Shown here piece after piece: positions 36,689-45,148 of a stretch of 64,000 bases of DNA (positions within the stretch are counted from its first letter, which is position 1; the number at the start of each line of letters is the position of its first letter). The stretch is taken from NCBI RefSeq assembly GCF_003579925.1, contig NZ_QUAL01000152.1:3339-67338 (forward strand). The letters are read 5' to 3'. The notes below the pieces were generated by a model. The model saw nothing but the letters and a program-made list of their open reading frames with translations. It did not search any database and was not told where the DNA came from. The DNA is from Jiangella rhizosphaerae (GTDB taxonomy: Bacteria > Actinomycetota > Actinomycetes > Jiangellales > Jiangellaceae). A program made the translations under genes and the position numbers.

Positions 36689-37567
36689 CTAGGGGTCGCG
36701 GCGGCCGCGCCCGTACCGGGCGGTCAGCTGGTCGCCGAGGATCCCGACGTTGATGATCAGCAGCGACAGCGCGATGCCGGGGAGGGTGGAGATCCACCAC
36801 GCCGTCTCGAGATAGGTCTTGCCGTTGGCGATGGTCTGCCCCCACGACACCGTCGAGGACGGCAGCCCGATGCCGAGGAAGCTCAGGCCGGCCTCGCCGA
36901 GGACGACCAGCGCGAACTCGAGCGTCGCCAGCGCGACGACCGGGCCGGCGGTGAACGGGAGGATGTGCCGCCACAGGATGGATCGCTGCGGCACGCCGAG
37001 CACCCGGGACGCGTCGACCCAGGCGCGTTCCCGCAACGACAGGGCCACGCTGCGGGTGACCCGGGCGAACGAGATCCAGGCGGTCGCGGACAGTGCGACC
37101 ACCACCAGGAGGATGCTGCGCTGGAACGCCCCGGCGATGACGATCGCGAGCAGGATCGCGGGGAACGCCAGCAGCACGTCGAAGATGCGGGCCAGGACGG
37201 CGTCCAGCCAGCCGCGCGCGTAGCCGGCGACGGCGCCGAGCAGCAGCCCGACGATGCTGGCCACGCCCACGGTCGCGATGCCGATGAGCACCGACGTGCG
37301 GGCGCCGTAGACGATCTGGGCCAGGATGTCGCGGCCGAGGTCGTCGGTGCCGAGCCAGGCGGTGCCGCCGTCGGCCGTCGTCGACCCCGGCGACAGCAGC
37401 CGGTCCTCCAGCGGCGTGTGCACCGGGTCGTAGTCGATGAGCAGCGGGCCGATCAACGCGACCAGGAGGTAGAGCCCGACGACGACGTACGGGACCTTGC
37501 CGAGCCAGCCGGTGCGGCGGCGCCGGGCGGTCGCCAGCGGCGCGTCCAGGGTGACGGCGGCGGTCAC
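36689..37567 (-). CDS. ABC importer permease (OppC type), glycan locus
   Basis: 292 residues. The first helix is near residues 25-45 (VPYVVVGLYLLVALIG), and the DDLGRDI turn is typical of OppC proteins. The EAA loop RAWVDASRVLGVPQRSILW and the C-terminal FLGIGLPSSTVSWG segment are intact. GTG start at 37567 overlaps the OppB-type gene's stop (GTGA). It ends 17 bases before the binding-protein gene; unlike the other importers here, the permeases come first. Confidence 0.9.
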   Translation of the reverse strand: MTAAVTLDAPLATARRRRTGWLGKVPYVVVGLYLLVALIGPLLIDYDPVHTPLEDRLLSPGSTTADGGTAWLGTDDLGRDILAQIVYGARTSVLIGIATVGVASIVGLLLGAVAGYARGWLDAVLARIFDVLLAFPAILLAIVIAGAFQRSILLVVVALSATAWISFARVTRSVALSLRERAWVDASRVLGVPQRSILWRHILPFTAGPVVALATLEFALVVLGEAGLSFLGIGLPSSTVSWGQTIANGKTYLETAWWISTLPGIALSLLIINVGILGDQLTARYGRGRRDP

Positions 37568-38493
37568 GACGCCCCCTCCAGCCGGATGCGCGGATCGAGC
37601 TGGGTGTACAGCAGGTCCGCGATGAGGTTGAGCACCATGACGATGCCGGCGATCAGCAGCGTCACGGCCTGGACGACGGCGTAGTCGCGGTTGGCGACGG
37701 CGTCGACCACGAGCGACCCGAGTCCGGGCCAGGCGAACACGTTCTCGACGATGACCGCGCCGCCCATGAGCGCGCCCATCTGCAGGCCGACCACCGTCAC
37801 GACCGGGATCAGCGAGTTGCGCAACGCGTGGCCGAGCAGCACCTGCGGCTCCGTCAACCCCTTCGACCGCGCGGTCTGCACGTACGGCTCGCGCATCGCC
37901 TCGGCGACGGAGCTGCGGGTCAGCCGGGCGACGATCGCGGTGAACGGCAGCGCCAGCGTCACGGCCGGGAGCACCATGTGCTGCGGTGTGCCGACCCCGG
38001 CGCTGGGCAGCAGCCGCAGGCCCAGCGCGAACACCAGGATCAGCATGATGCCGACCCAGAACGTCGGAAACGACTGCAGCGCGATGGTCGCCGCGGAGAC
38101 GACGCGGTCGACGACGCCGCCGGGCCGGCCGCCGGCGACCAGGCCGAGCGTCAGGCCGACGGCGACGGCGATCGCGGTGGCCGCGAGAGTCAGCTCGATG
38201 GTGGCCGGCAGCCGGTCGAACACCGCTTCCATCGCCGGCCGGCCGAGCCGGTGGGAGTCGCCGAAGTCGAGCCGGAGCGCGTCGCCGAGGAAGCTCAGGT
38301 ACTGCGCGACCATCGAGCGGTCCAGGCCGAGCGTCTCGTGCAGCCGGGCGATCTGCTCGGGGTCGGCGTCGGGTCCGAGCATGACGGTGGCCGGGTCGCC
38401 CGGCGCGACGCGCACGATGACGAAGATCAGCGAGGCGGCGCCCCACATGACGAACACGCCGATGAGCAGGCGGCGGAGGATGACCTTGATCAT
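37564..38493 (-). CDS. ABC importer permease (OppB type), glycan locus
   Basis: 309 residues, standard length. It has the N-terminal helix RRLLIGVFVMWGAASLIF, the VAPGDPATVMLGP segment and the EAA loop EPYVQTARSKGLTEPQVLL, and ends DPRIRLEGAS. Its ATG overlaps the stop of the LacI regulator gene (ATGA), so transport genes and regulator are translated from one message. Confidence 0.91.
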   Translation of the reverse strand: MIKVILRRLLIGVFVMWGAASLIFVIVRVAPGDPATVMLGPDADPEQIARLHETLGLDRSMVAQYLSFLGDALRLDFGDSHRLGRPAMEAVFDRLPATIELTLAATAIAVAVGLTLGLVAGGRPGGVVDRVVSAATIALQSFPTFWVGIMLILVFALGLRLLPSAGVGTPQHMVLPAVTLALPFTAIVARLTRSSVAEAMREPYVQTARSKGLTEPQVLLGHALRNSLIPVVTVVGLQMGALMGGAVIVENVFAWPGLGSLVVDAVANRDYAVVQAVTLLIAGIVMVLNLIADLLYTQLDPRIRLEGAS

Positions 38494-39578
38494 GCCCGGT
38501 CACCTCGCGGCGCCGGCCCGATCGAGTCGCCGGGGACGAACGCGCACGGGATGGTGACCTGCCGCGAGGTGGGCTGGGCGTCGCCGAGCAGGCCGACCAG
38601 CATCCGCACCGCCTCGCGGCCCATCTCGGCGCGCGGCAGCGAGAACCGGGTCCAGTCGCGCAGCTCCGGCGTCCACGACGGCGGCTCACCGAGCACCGCG
38701 ATGGAGCAGTCCTCCGGGAACCGGACCCGCGCGCCGTCGGTCATCGCCGTCAGCGCGTCGACCAGCCGGTTGTCCTCGGTCGGCTCGACCAGGATCGCGG
38801 TGACGCCGTAGCTGCCGATCCAGTGCTGGACGTGCTCGGCGGACAGGTCGGCGGGGTCGGCGAGGCCCTGGATCAGCCGCTCGTCGACTTCGAGCCCGGC
38901 GGCGGCCAGCCCTTCGCGGTAGCCCCGTTCGCGGTCGCGGGTCGGCTCGGTGTCCTCGATGGCCCGCAGGTAGAGGATGCGCTCGTGGCCCAGCCGGTGC
39001 AGCTCGGCGACCATGGCGCTGGTGGCGGCGACGTAGTCGGCGCCGACGTAGCTGACCTCGCCCTCTTCGACCTCGCGGCGGCCGATGAAGACGAACGGGA
39101 AGTCCTCCTGGACCAGGGCGTTCAGCTCTTCGCGGCGGACGTTGCGACCGAGCAGGACGCAGCCGTCGGCGAGCTTGAGCCGGTTGGCGCCGCCGGCGTA
39201 GATGGACCGGTCGGCCGCCGAGGTGACCGAGCTGAACAACAGCAGGTCGTAGCCCTGGGCCGCGGTCTCCTCCTCGACGCCAAGCAGGAACGGGTAGTAG
39301 AAGTCGCGCTGGTCGGTCGGGAACACCGGCTCGAACGTGTAGAGACCGAGCAGGTGGTTGCGGCCGCCCTTGAGGCTGCGCGCCGCCACGTTGGCCGAGT
39401 AGCCCAGCTCCGCGGCCGCGGCGAGGACGGCCTGCCGCGTCGACTCGGCGATCTGGTCGCTGGCCGCGCCGCCGCTGATGACCAGCGAGACGGTGGCCTG
39501 CGACACGCCCGCCGCGCGTGCGATGTCGACCTGCGTCGGCCGGCGTCGTCGCCCCTGGGGTGGCACGTCCATCTCCAT
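38490..39578 (-). CDS. LacI-family transcriptional regulator of the glycan locus
   Basis: 362 residues. The helix-turn-helix and hinge lie at about 16-68: TQVDIARAAGVSQATVSLVI, then a hinge with SLKGGRNHLLGL. A periplasmic-binding-protein-like sugar-sensing domain follows. It is the first gene of the operon running to about 26546, so it is probably autoregulated. The ATACGTAT palindrome at its own start and the longer palindrome at 39730-39749 are candidate operators. Two ATG starts lie close together, 39578 and 39572. Neither has a clear ribosome site, so a leaderless message is possible. The inducer is probably a sugar released by the locus. Confidence 0.92.
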   Translation of the reverse strand: MEMDVPPQGRRRRPTQVDIARAAGVSQATVSLVISGGAASDQIAESTRQAVLAAAAELGYSANVAARSLKGGRNHLLGLYTFEPVFPTDQRDFYYPFLLGVEEETAAQGYDLLLFSSVTSAADRSIYAGGANRLKLADGCVLLGRNVRREELNALVQEDFPFVFIGRREVEEGEVSYVGADYVAATSAMVAELHRLGHERILYLRAIEDTEPTRDRERGYREGLAAAGLEVDERLIQGLADPADLSAEHVQHWIGSYGVTAILVEPTEDNRLVDALTAMTDGARVRFPEDCSIAVLGEPPSWTPELRDWTRFSLPRAEMGREAVRMLVGLLGDAQPTSRQVTIPCAFVPGDSIGPAPRGDRA

Positions 39579-39591
39579 TCATACGTATTAA
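39578..39591. promoter_or_regulatory. candidate LacI operator at the regulator's own start
   Basis: TTCATACGTATTAA contains the palindromic core ATACGTAT (39581-39588) with symmetric TT/AA flanks. It shares the decamer ATACGTATTA with the site at 39736-39745. The position over the first codon and presumed transcription start suits repression of the lacI-led operon. Confidence 0.65.
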
Positions 39592-39729
39592 GTAGCGTGC
39601 CGCCGAGATTACGCGCACATTTCCTGGGCCGTCAAGCGTTGCTTCGCCGACCGGTGGGTCGCCGCCATCGGCGCCCTGTTCGCGGCCTTGACGCTTCGAG
39701 GCATCCGTTCGTAACGTAGTCGTCCCAGC

Positions 39730-39749
39730 TGTCTTATACGTATTAGACA
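39730..39749. promoter_or_regulatory. candidate LacI operator before the divergent VCBS/glycosidase operon
   Basis: TGTCTTATACGTATTAGACA is a 20-bp palindrome with only one mismatched pair, centred on a CpG as LacI-family operators are. It lies 45 bases before the ATG of the secreted VCBS protein. The surroundings are GC-rich, so an AT-rich palindrome stands out. With 39578-39591 it suggests one regulator for both operons. Confidence 0.75.
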
Positions 39750-39793
39750 CCGATGAGCCGCTCCCAGATCTCTGTCCGTCCGAGAGGATCTGC

Positions 39794-42592
39794 ATGATGT
39801 TCCGGCTACTCGTTCGCCGTAGCGTGGGCTGTGTCGCAGCAGTCGCCGTCGCCGTGGGGCTGTCGACGGTCTGTCAACCGTCGCCAGACGTCGCGGCCGC
39901 GGTGCCGCCGCCACGAACGCCACTGCAGTACGTGGGCGGCGCTGCCACCTGGTACAACCCGGCCGAGTCGAGCGTGCCGATGCCTCAGTTCGTGGATTGG
40001 GACGGAGACGCGATCCGCGACGTCGTCGACGGGGGCCTGCTGTTCCGCAACTCCGGAACCGAGGAGACGCCGGTCCTCGGCGCCACCGGAGTCTCGCTGC
40101 CGGTGCCCGAGCCCGAGGGCGTCCTGGTCGACTGGGACGCCGACGGCGACCACGACTATCTCGGCCGGTACACGCTGCGCCTGTACCGGAATCTCGGCAG
40201 CGACACGGCGCCCGACTGGCAGAACGAGGGGGAGCTCCTCGCGGGCGACGACCCGATCACGGCCACGTTCGCGGAATTCAACCGCTGGAACCTGAACCAC
40301 TCGCCGTCGCTCGCGTACGACGACTGGGATGCCGACGGCGACCGGGATCTGCTGATCGGGGCCGCGGATCGGGTCGTCGACGGCAGCAGCACCATCGTGT
40401 ACACCGAGGGCGCCATCGTCCTCTTCGAGAACGTCGGGACCGAGACCGCGCCGACCCTCGCGACGGGACGGGCGATCTCGACCGCAGCCGGTGAGCTCAA
40501 CGCGCCGTTCAAGCCGATGATCGCGACCGCGGACTGGAACGGCGACGGTCAGCTCGATGTCCTCTACGGCGACTATCGCGGCGACGTCTGGTTCGCCGAG
40601 CGCGACGGCGCCGAGGTCCTGCCGCCCGTCCGGATCCTCGACACCGGCGACATCGGGGCGTGGCTCGATGTGGCCGACCGGGACGGCGATGGTGACCTCG
40701 ACCTCATCGTGACCAGCACCTACGGGGCGCTCCTGGTCGAGAACACCGGGACGGTGTCGTCGGCGATCCTCGAGGAGGCCGGAGTGATCCGGATGGAGGC
40801 CGCCGGCGCCGACATCCGCGTGGGCCTGTTCGAGTCGCCCTACGTGGTCGACTGGGACGGTGACGACGACCACGATCTGGTGGTCGGCGACGAGAACGGA
40901 CGCGTGAGCGTCTTCGAGAACGTCTCATCCGGCCCTGTTCCGGAACTCATCGACGCCGTTCCTGTGCTCGCCGGTGGACGGCCCCTCAACCTCGACGCCG
41001 ACGACGCGGCCGGCTCCTGGGAGTGGGGAGCGTCCGAAGCCGCCGCCGGGTACACCAACCCGGTCGTGGTCGACTGGGACGACGACGGCGACCTCGACAT
41101 CATCACGCAGGACGCACAGGAGGCGACCCTCTGGTACTTCGAGAACGCCGGCACTCGAACCGCGCCGCGGTACCGGGAAGCCGAGGCGTTCACGCTCGGC
41201 GGCCAGCCGTTCACCAACGCGTGGCGGTGCCGGGTCGCGGTCCTGGACTGGGACGACGACGGCGACCTCGACCTCGTTCAGGCCGGCGAGGACAACGTGC
41301 TGAACGTCTACACCCGCGACGGCGGCGACCTCTCGCTCGCCGTCCTCGGCGTCGCCCAGGACAGCGCCGGCCGGCCGGTCTCGATCCCCTCCTCCCGGGC
41401 GGGCCGCACCAATCTGCAGTCGGTCGACTGGGACGGTGACGGCCTGACGGACCTGATTCAGGCGGGCTACGGCAGCACGGCGCTGATCTGGCTGCGCAAC
41501 GTCGGCAGCCCGGGAGCGCCGGTGTTCGAGATCGACTACGTCCGCAACGCCGACCGCACCCTGTACGAGTCGGTCTCCAACCACACCCCGAAGACGTTCG
41601 CGGTCGACTGGGACCACGACGGCCACCTCGACCTCATCGACACGGTGGTCTGGGGTTCGATCATGCTCGTCGACGGCGCCGGCCTCGCCCACGAGCCGGT
41701 GGAGCGTGCCCTGCGCCGCTTCGAGGCCGAGGACCTGCCCGTGACGGCCAGCTCCGGCGATGCGTCGGAGATCTTCACCAACCCCGTCGCGAGCGGCGGG
41801 GGCGTGCTGCACTACCAGGCGAACGCCGTCGGCGACCATGTCGTGCTCGGCGCCGAGGTGCCGGCTTCCGGGAGCTACCGCGTCATCGCCGGCATGCGCG
41901 TAGCGCCGAACCGGGCGATCGTGCAGGCATCGGTGGACGGAACGCCGGTCGGCGACCCGGTCGACGCGTACAGCCCGACCCCCGGCTATCAGGAGTTCGA
42001 CCTGGGCGTCGCGACCATCACCGGCCTGCACACGCACGAGATCGGCTTCACCGTCACTGGCAGGAACCCGGCGAGCTCCACCTACGCGGTCTACCTCGAC
42101 CACATCGAGCTGGTGCCCGTCGGCGAACACCTCGAGGCCGAGGTGCTACCGAGGGCGAGTACGTCGGGCGACCGGCTGGGCGTGTTCGTCGATGCCGCCG
42201 CCAGCGGTGGAGCAACTGCGAACTTCCAGGCCAACGGTGTGGGTGACGACATCGACTATCTCGTCGACGTGCCCGAGGCGGGCCGTTACGACATCCAGCT
42301 CGGCATGCGGGTGGCCCGGAACCGTGGAATCGTGCAGGTGTCGATCGACGGTGTCGCGGTCGGCGATCCGATCGACCCGAGCCGTGCCGCGGCAGGAAAC
42401 GTCGCCTTCCCGGTCGGCACCCACACGTTCACCGCCGCCGGCACCCACCGGCTCCGCCTCGAGGTGGTCGGGCGGAACCCGGCGAGTACCTCCTTCGCGG
42501 TCTATCCGGACTACGTCTCGCTGCTCCGCCCGGGTCATGACCACACAGTCGGGCCCGGAGGCGGCCATCCCGCCGACGGGGACGCTCGATGA
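39794..42592 (+). CDS. secreted VCBS/FG-GAP repeat protein with two C-terminal carbohydrate-binding-like domains
   Basis: 932 residues. A signal peptide (residues 1 to about 35, ending VAAAV) directs export. About ten FG-GAP/VCBS-type calcium-loop repeats follow, for example DWDGDAIRD, DWDADGDRD, DWDDDGDLD (twice) and DWDHDGHLD, which form a beta-propeller. The last 270 residues are two homologous beta-sandwich modules (FEAEDLPVTAS and LEAEVLPRAST, each with ASGG, RNRGIVQ-like and GRNPAS motifs), like carbohydrate-binding modules of the CBM6/35 type. The sialidase-like protein at 27144 ends with a related module (EVEDLPATTS). No catalytic domain is evident; a surface glycan binder or a propeller lyase is possible. 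GAGAGGA precedes the ATG. Confidence 0.85.
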   Translation: MMFRLLVRRSVGCVAAVAVAVGLSTVCQPSPDVAAAVPPPRTPLQYVGGAATWYNPAESSVPMPQFVDWDGDAIRDVVDGGLLFRNSGTEETPVLGATGVSLPVPEPEGVLVDWDADGDHDYLGRYTLRLYRNLGSDTAPDWQNEGELLAGDDPITATFAEFNRWNLNHSPSLAYDDWDADGDRDLLIGAADRVVDGSSTIVYTEGAIVLFENVGTETAPTLATGRAISTAAGELNAPFKPMIATADWNGDGQLDVLYGDYRGDVWFAERDGAEVLPPVRILDTGDIGAWLDVADRDGDGDLDLIVTSTYGALLVENTGTVSSAILEEAGVIRMEAAGADIRVGLFESPYVVDWDGDDDHDLVVGDENGRVSVFENVSSGPVPELIDAVPVLAGGRPLNLDADDAAGSWEWGASEAAAGYTNPVVVDWDDDGDLDIITQDAQEATLWYFENAGTRTAPRYREAEAFTLGGQPFTNAWRCRVAVLDWDDDGDLDLVQAGEDNVLNVYTRDGGDLSLAVLGVAQDSAGRPVSIPSSRAGRTNLQSVDWDGDGLTDLIQAGYGSTALIWLRNVGSPGAPVFEIDYVRNADRTLYESVSNHTPKTFAVDWDHDGHLDLIDTVVWGSIMLVDGAGLAHEPVERALRRFEAEDLPVTASSGDASEIFTNPVASGGGVLHYQANAVGDHVVLGAEVPASGSYRVIAGMRVAPNRAIVQASVDGTPVGDPVDAYSPTPGYQEFDLGVATITGLHTHEIGFTVTGRNPASSTYAVYLDHIELVPVGEHLEAEVLPRASTSGDRLGVFVDAAASGGATANFQANGVGDDIDYLVDVPEAGRYDIQLGMRVARNRGIVQVSIDGVAVGDPIDPSRAAAGNVAFPVGTHTFTAAGTHRLRLEVVGRNPASTSFAVYPDYVSLLRPGHDHTVGPGGGHPADGDAR

Positions 42593-44106
42593 GCGGTCGC
42601 GGTCCGGCGGCCGGCGCGGCCGACTCCCACGTCGCCGACATCATTGCGGCGGCACCGCGGTTCACCTGCGGGGACGAGGTCCTGTCCCGGGTCTACCGGC
42701 ACCGGTGGGAGTCCTTCGCGCACAACGTCGCGCGGTCGCCACGCGGCTGGGTGGTGACCGAGTTCCGCCAGCCGGGTCCGGGGCGGGCGCACGGAACAGT
42801 GAACGCCGCGGCCGGGCACCACATCCTGGAGGGGCGGTGGCTCCGCCGGACGGACGTCATCGAGGACTACATCCGGTTCTGGTACACGGCGCCGGAGGCC
42901 GAACCGAACCGCTACACCGAGTGGATCGGCTGGGCGACCCGGGAGTTCGCGCGTCTTCGGGCGGCCTGGGAGGTCGCCGTCGACGTGCTGCCGGGGATGG
43001 TTCGGGTCTTCGACACCTGGGACACGGTGGCGTTGCACCCGTCGGGGCTGTACTGGGTGCACGACCTGGCCGACGCGATGGAGTTCTCGATCAGCGGCGA
43101 CGGCCTGCGCCCGTCGATCAACAGCTACCAGTACGGCAACGCCGACGCGATCGCCGACCTCGCCGGACGCGCCGGGAACGACGAGACGGCCGAGCGCTTT
43201 CGCGCCGTCCGCGACCGGCTGCGCAGGGCCGTCATCGACCGGTTGTACGACCGGCGCCGGCAGTTCTTCACGACCCTGCCGATGTCGCCGAGCGGTAGCG
43301 CTGCCTACCTGGCGACCGCCGGCGTGGAGCGGCGTATGCCCGCCGGGTACCGGGACCGGGACCTGCCGTCCCGGGCCGACGTCCCCGCGGACCGGGACGT
43401 GCGGGAGCTGATCGGTTTCCTCCCGTGGTACGTCGATCTTCCCGGCGACGAGGTCGACCCCGCCGCGCCGGTCGGGCAGCTGACCGATCCGGACGGTTTC
43501 GCCGCGCCGTTCGGGCTGCGGACCGCCGAACGCCGCCACCCGCGGTACGGGTACGCGGTGCCGGACGCGCCGCTTCCGCGCTTCCTGTGCCGGTGGAACG
43601 GCCCTACGTGGCCGTTCGCCACGAGCCAGACGTTGACGGCGCTCGCCCGCATCGCCCGCCGGCACGGGGACGACGGATCCCGAGGAACGGTCTTCCTCAC
43701 CGCGCTCCGGCAGTACGCGCAGAGCCACCTCGCGGCGGACGGCGGCTATCTCCTGGACGAGTTCCTCGACCCGGACACGGGAGCGTGGATCGCCCGCGAC
43801 TGGCGCCGCCGGCACGACCCCGAGCGTGCCGCGATCGGAACGGACTACAACCACTCGACGTTCGCGGACCTGATCCTGTCCGGGCTGCTCGGCCTGGACG
43901 TGCGCGACGACAGCATCGTCGTCGAACCACTGACCTGTGCGACCGGCCTGGGCTGGTTCGACGTTCGAGGTGTCTCCATGGCCGGCGTGGACGTCGACGT
44001 GACGTGGAGCCCGAAGGCGGGACTCTCGCTCACAGCCGGCGCGGTGTCGGCCGGGCGCCCGGACCTCGGCATCCTGCGGGTTCCGATTCGAGCAGCACGC
44101 GGATGA
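42589..44106 (+). CDS. MGH1-like (alpha/alpha)6-barrel glycoside hydrolase
   Basis: 505 residues without a signal peptide. The body is an alpha-toroid of the MGH1-like glycosidase clan. Recognisable parts are a GTVNAAAGHHILEGRWL segment, INSYQYGNADAIADLA and WNGPTWPFATSQTLTAL near the C-terminal third, followed by a small beta domain. The ATG overlaps the stop of the VCBS gene (ATGA), so the two are coupled. It is distantly related in fold to the GH63-like enzyme at 31347-33332 on the opposite arm. It probably cleaves imported oligosaccharides; linkage unknown. Confidence 0.8.
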   Translation: MSGRGPAAGAADSHVADIIAAAPRFTCGDEVLSRVYRHRWESFAHNVARSPRGWVVTEFRQPGPGRAHGTVNAAAGHHILEGRWLRRTDVIEDYIRFWYTAPEAEPNRYTEWIGWATREFARLRAAWEVAVDVLPGMVRVFDTWDTVALHPSGLYWVHDLADAMEFSISGDGLRPSINSYQYGNADAIADLAGRAGNDETAERFRAVRDRLRRAVIDRLYDRRRQFFTTLPMSPSGSAAYLATAGVERRMPAGYRDRDLPSRADVPADRDVRELIGFLPWYVDLPGDEVDPAAPVGQLTDPDGFAAPFGLRTAERRHPRYGYAVPDAPLPRFLCRWNGPTWPFATSQTLTALARIARRHGDDGSRGTVFLTALRQYAQSHLAADGGYLLDEFLDPDTGAWIARDWRRRHDPERAAIGTDYNHSTFADLILSGLLGLDVRDDSIVVEPLTCATGLGWFDVRGVSMAGVDVDVTWSPKAGLSLTAGAVSAGRPDLGILRVPIRAARG

Positions 44107-44111
44107 CCCGC

Positions 44112-44146
44112 TCAGGCCGGCGACGTCAGTGCGCGGCCCGGCCTGA
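44112..44146 (+). terminator. hairpin after the glycosidase gene
   Basis: TCAGGCCGG (44112-44120) pairs perfectly with 44138-44146 around a 17-base loop, starting 6 bases after the stop codon of the 42589-44106 gene. This is a suitable position for a terminator. Beyond it, up to 44248, I see only a ribosome site for the next gene. Confidence 0.5.
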
Positions 44147-44248
44147 CGTGACAGGATTCGCCATCATGCCGCACCACGGAGCCATGGCGCGACGACGTGG
44201 GCGGCCGCACGCTGGTGGGTGTTCACCCGTCGTCGTCAGGAGGTTCCC

Positions 44249-45148
44249 ATGACCGTCGTCCCACCCGCGCCCGTCGCGCCGTCCGCCACCGATGTCACCA
44301 CCCCCGGAGTCCTGGAGGAAAGCTACGAACAGGACGGATTCGCGATCCTGAAGGACGTCCTGAGCCGGGCGGAGCTCGACGCGCTGCTGGCCGAGACGGC
44401 CCGGATCTGCCGCGGCGAGCTGGGCGAGATCGACGGCGCCGTCGCGACGTCGCCGGACGAGACCGACGACGAGGTCATCCGCCGGTTCCTCTGCATCCAC
44501 TACCCGCACAAGCTGTCGTCGCTGGTGCTCGACACGATGCGCCATCCCGCGATCGTCGACGCGCTCACCCGGGTCATCGGGCCGAACGTCAAGGCGATGC
44601 AGTCGATGCTGTTCGTCAAGGCCGAGGGGAAGCCCGGCCAGGCCTGGCACCAGGACGAGATGTTCATCCCGACCCGCGACCGCTCGCTCACCGCCGCGTG
44701 GATCGCCCTCGACGACGCCACCGTCGAGAACGGCTGCCTCTGGGTGCTGCCCGGCTCGCACCGCGACGGCGTCATCTACCCCAACCGCGAGCACGACGAC
44801 CCGCGCTACGACTGCACCGTCGAGTCCTACGACTTCCCCTGGTCCGACGACGACGCCATCCCCGTCGAGCTGACCGCCGGGTCGGTGCTGCTGTTCAACG
44901 GCTACCTGCTGCACAAGTCGCTGCCGAACACCGGCAGGCACGGCTACCGGCGGGCGCTGGCCAACCACTACATGAGCGCCGAGTCGCTGCTGCCGTGGGC
45001 GCTGCCCTACGAGGGCCAGAGCATGGCGCAGGCCGACTTCCGCGACGTCGTCCTGGTGGCCGGCCGCGACCCGTACGCCTACAAGGGCGTCGAGCAGCTG
45101 CGCCGGCCGCGCATCCGGCCCGATCGCGACGGCGGTTGTGACCGCTGA
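44249..45148 (+). CDS. phytanoyl-CoA dioxygenase (PhyH) family protein
   Basis: 299 residues. This is a cupin-fold Fe(II)/2-oxoglutarate-dependent oxygenase. The iron-binding pair His134 and Asp136 lies in AWHQDEMF, and the distal histidine is about residue 222 in GYLLHKSLPNTG. Start at ATG 44249, since AGGAGG lies six bases before it; the frame extends 10 codons further upstream without such a site. Substrate unknown. PhyH proteins of this size often sit beside AraC regulators in actinomycetes, as here, where the next gene overlaps it by 11 bases. Confidence 0.87.
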   Translation: MTVVPPAPVAPSATDVTTPGVLEESYEQDGFAILKDVLSRAELDALLAETARICRGELGEIDGAVATSPDETDDEVIRRFLCIHYPHKLSSLVLDTMRHPAIVDALTRVIGPNVKAMQSMLFVKAEGKPGQAWHQDEMFIPTRDRSLTAAWIALDDATVENGCLWVLPGSHRDGVIYPNREHDDPRYDCTVESYDFPWSDDDAIPVELTAGSVLLFNGYLLHKSLPNTGRHGYRRALANHYMSAESLLPWALPYEGQSMAQADFRDVVLVAGRDPYAYKGVEQLRRPRIRPDRDGGCDR

